Shown here: in pieces, positions 61,358 through 64,000 of the stretch
How the letters are laid out: every line of letters starts with the position of its first letter
Position numbering within the stretch: the stretch's first letter is position 1
Source of the DNA: Caldichromatium japonicum
GTDB lineage: Bacteria; Pseudomonadota; Gammaproteobacteria; Chromatiales; Chromatiaceae
Assembly (NCBI RefSeq): GCF_011290485.1
Contig: NZ_CP048029.1
Location: 1,657,155 to 1,721,154, forward strand
Direction of reading: 5' to 3'
DNA length: 64,000 bases
The notes under the pieces: model-generated
The model's input: only the letters and a program-made list of their open reading frames with translations
The model's database searches: none
What the model was told of the DNA's origin: nothing
Translations under genes and position numbers: made by a program

Positions 61358-62191
61358 ATGGCCATCTATGCCATCGGCGACGTCCAGGGGTGCGATGCCG
61401 AGCTTTGTCGTCTGCTTGAGCACATTGCCTTCGATCCGACACAGGATCGTCTGTGGTTTACGGGCGATCTGGTGAATCGCGGCCCGGACTCATTGGCGGT
61501 ATTGCGGCGAGTGCGCGCCTTGGGCGACAGGGCCGTGGTGGTGCTCGGCAATCATGACCTGCATCTGTTGGCCGTGGCTGCCGGCAATCTCAAACATGCC
61601 GACTCCAGTCTCCAGCCGATCCTGCGCGCGCCGGATTGCGACGACCTACTCGCCTGGCTGCGTCACCGCCCCCTACTCCATCACGATCCAGATCGCAATA
61701 TAACCCTGGTCCATGCGGGACTGCCGCCGCAGTGGGACCTGGCCCAGGCCCAAGCATGCGCCCAAGAGCTAGAGGCGGTCTTACACAGCGACGGCTATCC
61801 CGATTTTTTGCGCGCCATGTATAGCAATGAACCAGCGCGCTGGTCGCCAGGATTAAAGGGTCTCGATCGGTTGCGCTTCATCGCCAATAGCTTGACCCGA
61901 TTGCGTTTTTGTACGGCGGACGGGGGTTTGGCGCTCAAGGAAAAAGGACCCCTCGGTAGCCAGCCGCCTGGCGTTCTGCCCTGGTTTGCCGTTCCAGGCC
62001 GACGCAGCCAGGCCCTGCGCATCGTCTTCGGACACTGGTCGACGCTCGGCTATTGGAGCGGGGCGAACGTCTGGGCCATCGATAGCGGCTGTGTCTGGGG
62101 CGGAGCGCTCACGGCGCTTCGCCTTGACTGTTGGCCACCCTGCCCGCTCCACATCCAGTGCCCAGGCTATGCCCGCCCCGGCGCAGACTGA
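61358..62191 (+). CDS. apaH: Diadenosine tetraphosphatase (symmetrical)
   Basis: 277 residues, calcineurin-like phosphatase. YAIGDVQGCDAEL and FTGDLVNRGPDSLAVL supply metal ligands, then VVVLGNHDLHLLAVA and VFGHWSTLGYWSG. Hydrolyses Ap4A to two ADP. Ends 3 bases before the convergent folA stop. Confidence 0.95.
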   Translation: MAIYAIGDVQGCDAELCRLLEHIAFDPTQDRLWFTGDLVNRGPDSLAVLRRVRALGDRAVVVLGNHDLHLLAVAAGNLKHADSSLQPILRAPDCDDLLAWLRHRPLLHHDPDRNITLVHAGLPPQWDLAQAQACAQELEAVLHSDGYPDFLRAMYSNEPARWSPGLKGLDRLRFIANSLTRLRFCTADGGLALKEKGPLGSQPPGVLPWFAVPGRRSQALRIVFGHWSTLGYWSGANVWAIDSGCVWGGALTALRLDCWPPCPLHIQCPGYARPGAD

Positions 62192-62194
62192 CGC

Positions 62195-62719
62195 CTACAG
62201 GGGGGGATGAGGCTGCCCCGCATCGATCCGCACTAGCTCTACAAAGGTCATGGCGTAACGGTTATAGGCATCAGCAGGGTGTTCTGAGCGTCTAACCTCG
62301 CGCCATTGCGCTGGGTCCCAGGGCGGAAAATAGACATCGCCTTCGACTCGCGTATGGACAAGCGTGAGATACAGCGCCTGGGCTAAGGGTAGGGTTTGAG
62401 CATAGATCATCGCCCCGCCGATGACCATGAGCTCAGGTGCAGCGGTAGCGGCGATCGCCTCGGCGATCGAGCCAAAGACCTCAGCGCCTGGGACGCGATA
62501 ACTCGGATCGCGCGAGATGATCAGATGGCGGCGGCACGGCAATAGACCCGGCAGGGATTCCCAGGTGCGCCGCCCCATCAGGATAGGTTTGTCGAGGGTT
62601 AGCGATCTGAAATGAGCCAAATCCGCGGGCAGATGCCAAGGCAAGGTATTGGCGCGTCCGATTGCTCCCGCTTCGTCTAGCGCAGCGATCAAGGCGATGC
62701 GGGGCATGGATGGCGACAT
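62195..62719 (-). CDS. folA: Dihydrofolate reductase
   Basis: 174 residues. IALIAALDEAGAIGRANTLP, WHLPADLAHFRSLT with the catalytic Asp, MGRRTWESLPG and ELMVIGGAMIYAQTL are standard. GAGG lies about 8 bases before the first ATG at 62719; the second ATG (62707) is an alternative. Convergent with apaH as in many gammaproteobacteria. Confidence 0.95.
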   Translation of the reverse strand: MSPSMPRIALIAALDEAGAIGRANTLPWHLPADLAHFRSLTLDKPILMGRRTWESLPGLLPCRRHLIISRDPSYRVPGAEVFGSIAEAIAATAAPELMVIGGAMIYAQTLPLAQALYLTLVHTRVEGDVYFPPWDPAQWREVRRSEHPADAYNRYAMTFVELVRIDAGQPHPPL

Positions 62720-62728
62720 GGGTGCGCC

Positions 62729-63097
62729 TCAACAGGCTGAGACCAGGGCACCCGCCCGTGTCCCTGGCAGCGATGCTGGTGCCGACCAGAGGCGTTCGAG
62801 GTTGTAGAAATCGCGCACCTTGGGGAGCATGACATGGACGACCACGCCATTGAGATCGACCAGGGCCCATTCGCCTTCTGCCAGCCCCTCGGTGCCAAGC
62901 GGTGGCTCACCGGCGTCTTTGGCCCGAAAGGCGATGGTCTCGGCGATGGCCTTGACATGGCGATCGGAGGTGCCCGAGGCGATGATCATATAATCGGTGA
63001 CGACGGTCTTGCCGCGCACGTCGATGACCTGCACATCGCGCGCCTTCATCGTATCCAGGGCCTCTAAAACAAGTTCTCTCAATTGTTCCAGTTGCAT
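62729..63097 (-). CDS. rsfS: Ribosomal silencing factor RsfS
   Basis: About 122 residues from MQLEQLRELVLEALDTMKAR, the usual N-terminus. DVRGKTVVTDYMIIASGTSD and GEWALVDLNGVVVHVMLP are diagnostic. A further ATG at 63130 overlaps the nadD stop (ATGA) and would add 11 residues. Binds L14 and blocks subunit joining. rlmH, usually next, is absent. Confidence 0.93.
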   Translation of the reverse strand: MQLEQLRELVLEALDTMKARDVQVIDVRGKTVVTDYMIIASGTSDRHVKAIAETIAFRAKDAGEPPLGTEGLAEGEWALVDLNGVVVHVMLPKVRDFYNLERLWSAPASLPGTRAGALVSAC

Positions 63098-63126
63098 ATC
63101 TCTCTCGTTAGGATGATCTGGCACCT

Positions 63127-63759
63127 TCATGGAAGGTAGAGCCGTTCATTGTTGATATAACCAAGTACGGTATCAGGCAGCAGGTAGCGCGGGCTTAAAC
63201 CTGCGGCGATCAGGGCGCGGATCTGGGTGGATGAGATCGCAAGGGGGGTCATGGCGTACAACAGGATCGATCCACTAGGATGCAGCGCCAATTCTCGTGA
63301 ATCTTGACAAGCCCGCTCGCGATATAGATCCGCTAAGGCGGTATCGGTCAACGGCGGGTATCCCGGACGATGCATGACCACGAGGTGGGCAAGCCGAAGG
63401 ATCTCGAGCGGGCGGTACCAACTCAAAAACCCCGCATAGGCATCAGACCCGAGCAGCAGGCAGAGGGGGCGGGATCCGCCTATCTCAGCCCGCAATGAAG
63501 CCAGGGTGTCATAGGTATAGGATGGACCTGAACGTTTGAATTCGCGCAGGTCGAGTATAAAGCGCGGCTCGCCGGCCAATGCAGCCTCCAACATAGCCGC
63601 CCGTTGCCTGGGAGAGGCAACGGGCGGCGGACGATGGACTGCTGTCTTGAGCGGGATAAACCGGATCTGATCGAGCCGCAATTGCTCAAGACATTCGAGC
63701 GCGGCCCTGAGATGCCCATGATGGATGGGATCGAAGGTGCCGCCAAAGATGCCGATCAT
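63127..63759 (-). CDS. nadD: Nicotinate-nucleotide adenylyltransferase
   Basis: 210 residues. GIFGGTFDPIHHGHLRAALE carries the nucleotidyltransferase HxGH motif, and the C-terminal ISSTQIRALIAAG the ISSTxxR motif. Adenylates nicotinate mononucleotide in NAD synthesis. Coupled to rsfS by overlapping stop and start. Confidence 0.95.
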   Translation of the reverse strand: MIGIFGGTFDPIHHGHLRAALECLEQLRLDQIRFIPLKTAVHRPPPVASPRQRAAMLEAALAGEPRFILDLREFKRSGPSYTYDTLASLRAEIGGSRPLCLLLGSDAYAGFLSWYRPLEILRLAHLVVMHRPGYPPLTDTALADLYRERACQDSRELALHPSGSILLYAMTPLAISSTQIRALIAAGLSPRYLLPDTVLGYINNERLYLP

Positions 63760-63806
63760 CGGTTTGCATCAGGGCCCGCTAGGCGGGCGTCTGAGGCTAT
63801 ACCCAT

Positions 63807-63974
63807 TCACCGATGCGATTTCATCAAGAGCTTAAAGATCTTGAAGTTGATGATCCAGAACCGGATGAATTGCCAGACCAGGAATTGACGCATGAAGCGT
63901 GTCGAAGCGGTTGGGATCGGCGGATAATAGGCCTGCTGATAGGGTTCTCGATTCTTAACCATGATCGTTGTCAT
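63807..63974 (-). CDS. Small aromatic and basic protein, unknown
   Basis: 55 residues from the ATG at 63974 (51 from 63962). NREPYQQAYYPPIP, then STRFMRQFLVWQF and a hydrophobic/basic tail (RFWIINFKIFKLLMKSH). Codons are consistent with coding, but no clear ribosome-binding site fixes the start. It precedes nadD by about 50 bases. Possibly a small membrane-associated peptide; I do not recognise it. Confidence 0.5.
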   Translation of the reverse strand: MTTIMVKNREPYQQAYYPPIPTASTRFMRQFLVWQFIRFWIINFKIFKLLMKSHR

Positions 63975-64000
63975 TCCTGATTGCATCTGATCTCACAAGC

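Overview
The window reads as chromosome of a GC-rich gammaproteobacterium. Gene order fits the Chromatiales (purple sulfur bacterium-like) best: gyrA-serC-serA-pheA-hisC-tyrA beside mtnA-mtaD, rplU-rpmA-obgE-proB, smc-zipA-ligA, apaG-apaH, and a flgB-to-flgL operon with CheV/CheR. No photosynthesis or sulfur-oxidation gene lies here, so the order-level placement is inference. No tRNA, rRNA or CRISPR was seen.

Layout. 1-1010: end of a TrkH potassium transporter. 1052-9799 (minus): serine, phenylalanine, tyrosine and histidine biosynthesis with gyrA upstream and mobB at the tail. 9983-14899: an accessory patch between gyrA and mtnA, with an EAL protein, a foreign-looking piece (binding protein plus truncated PAS sensor, a GrpB fragment, an IS630 remnant) and the two separated parts of an IS630-like element. 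14942-17645: divergent mtnA and mtaD (methylthioadenosine metabolism). 17757-20827: rplU-rpmA-obgE-proB plus a small unknown gene. 21150-23629: a PAS-GGDEF-EAL protein split by a frameshift, with degenerate active sites.

23730-41739 is a flagellar and chemotaxis block: flgBCDEFGHIJKL on the minus strand behind a well-formed sigma-54 promoter, cheV-cheR upstream, and flgA, flgM, flgN, a fliK-type gene and an flhB-tail gene on the plus strand. flgM has a well-formed sigma-28 promoter. A decayed IS607-type element sits inside the operon between flgH and flgI. 41699-45135: an AGCS symporter, then yciB, yciI and a parvulin-type isomerase. 45378-52103: smc, zipA, ligA and a small unknown gene.

52190-64000 is mixed: an AT-rich spot with an unknown small gene, an outer-membrane-type pseudogene broken by a stop, frameshifts and an IS630-like insertion, a YbhN/AglD-type membrane protein, rfbF-rfbG overlapping a CbiX-like chelatase, a Gfo/Idh/MocA oxidoreductase, an apparently complete IS5-family element, apaG-apaH, folA, rsfS-nadD and a small aromatic/basic ORF.

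I found no convincing new multi-gene system. The most notable items are the island lodged between two parts of one IS, the IS607 scar in the flagellar operon, the split degenerate GGDEF/EAL protein, the rfbFG-cbiX overlap, and several small genes of unknown function.
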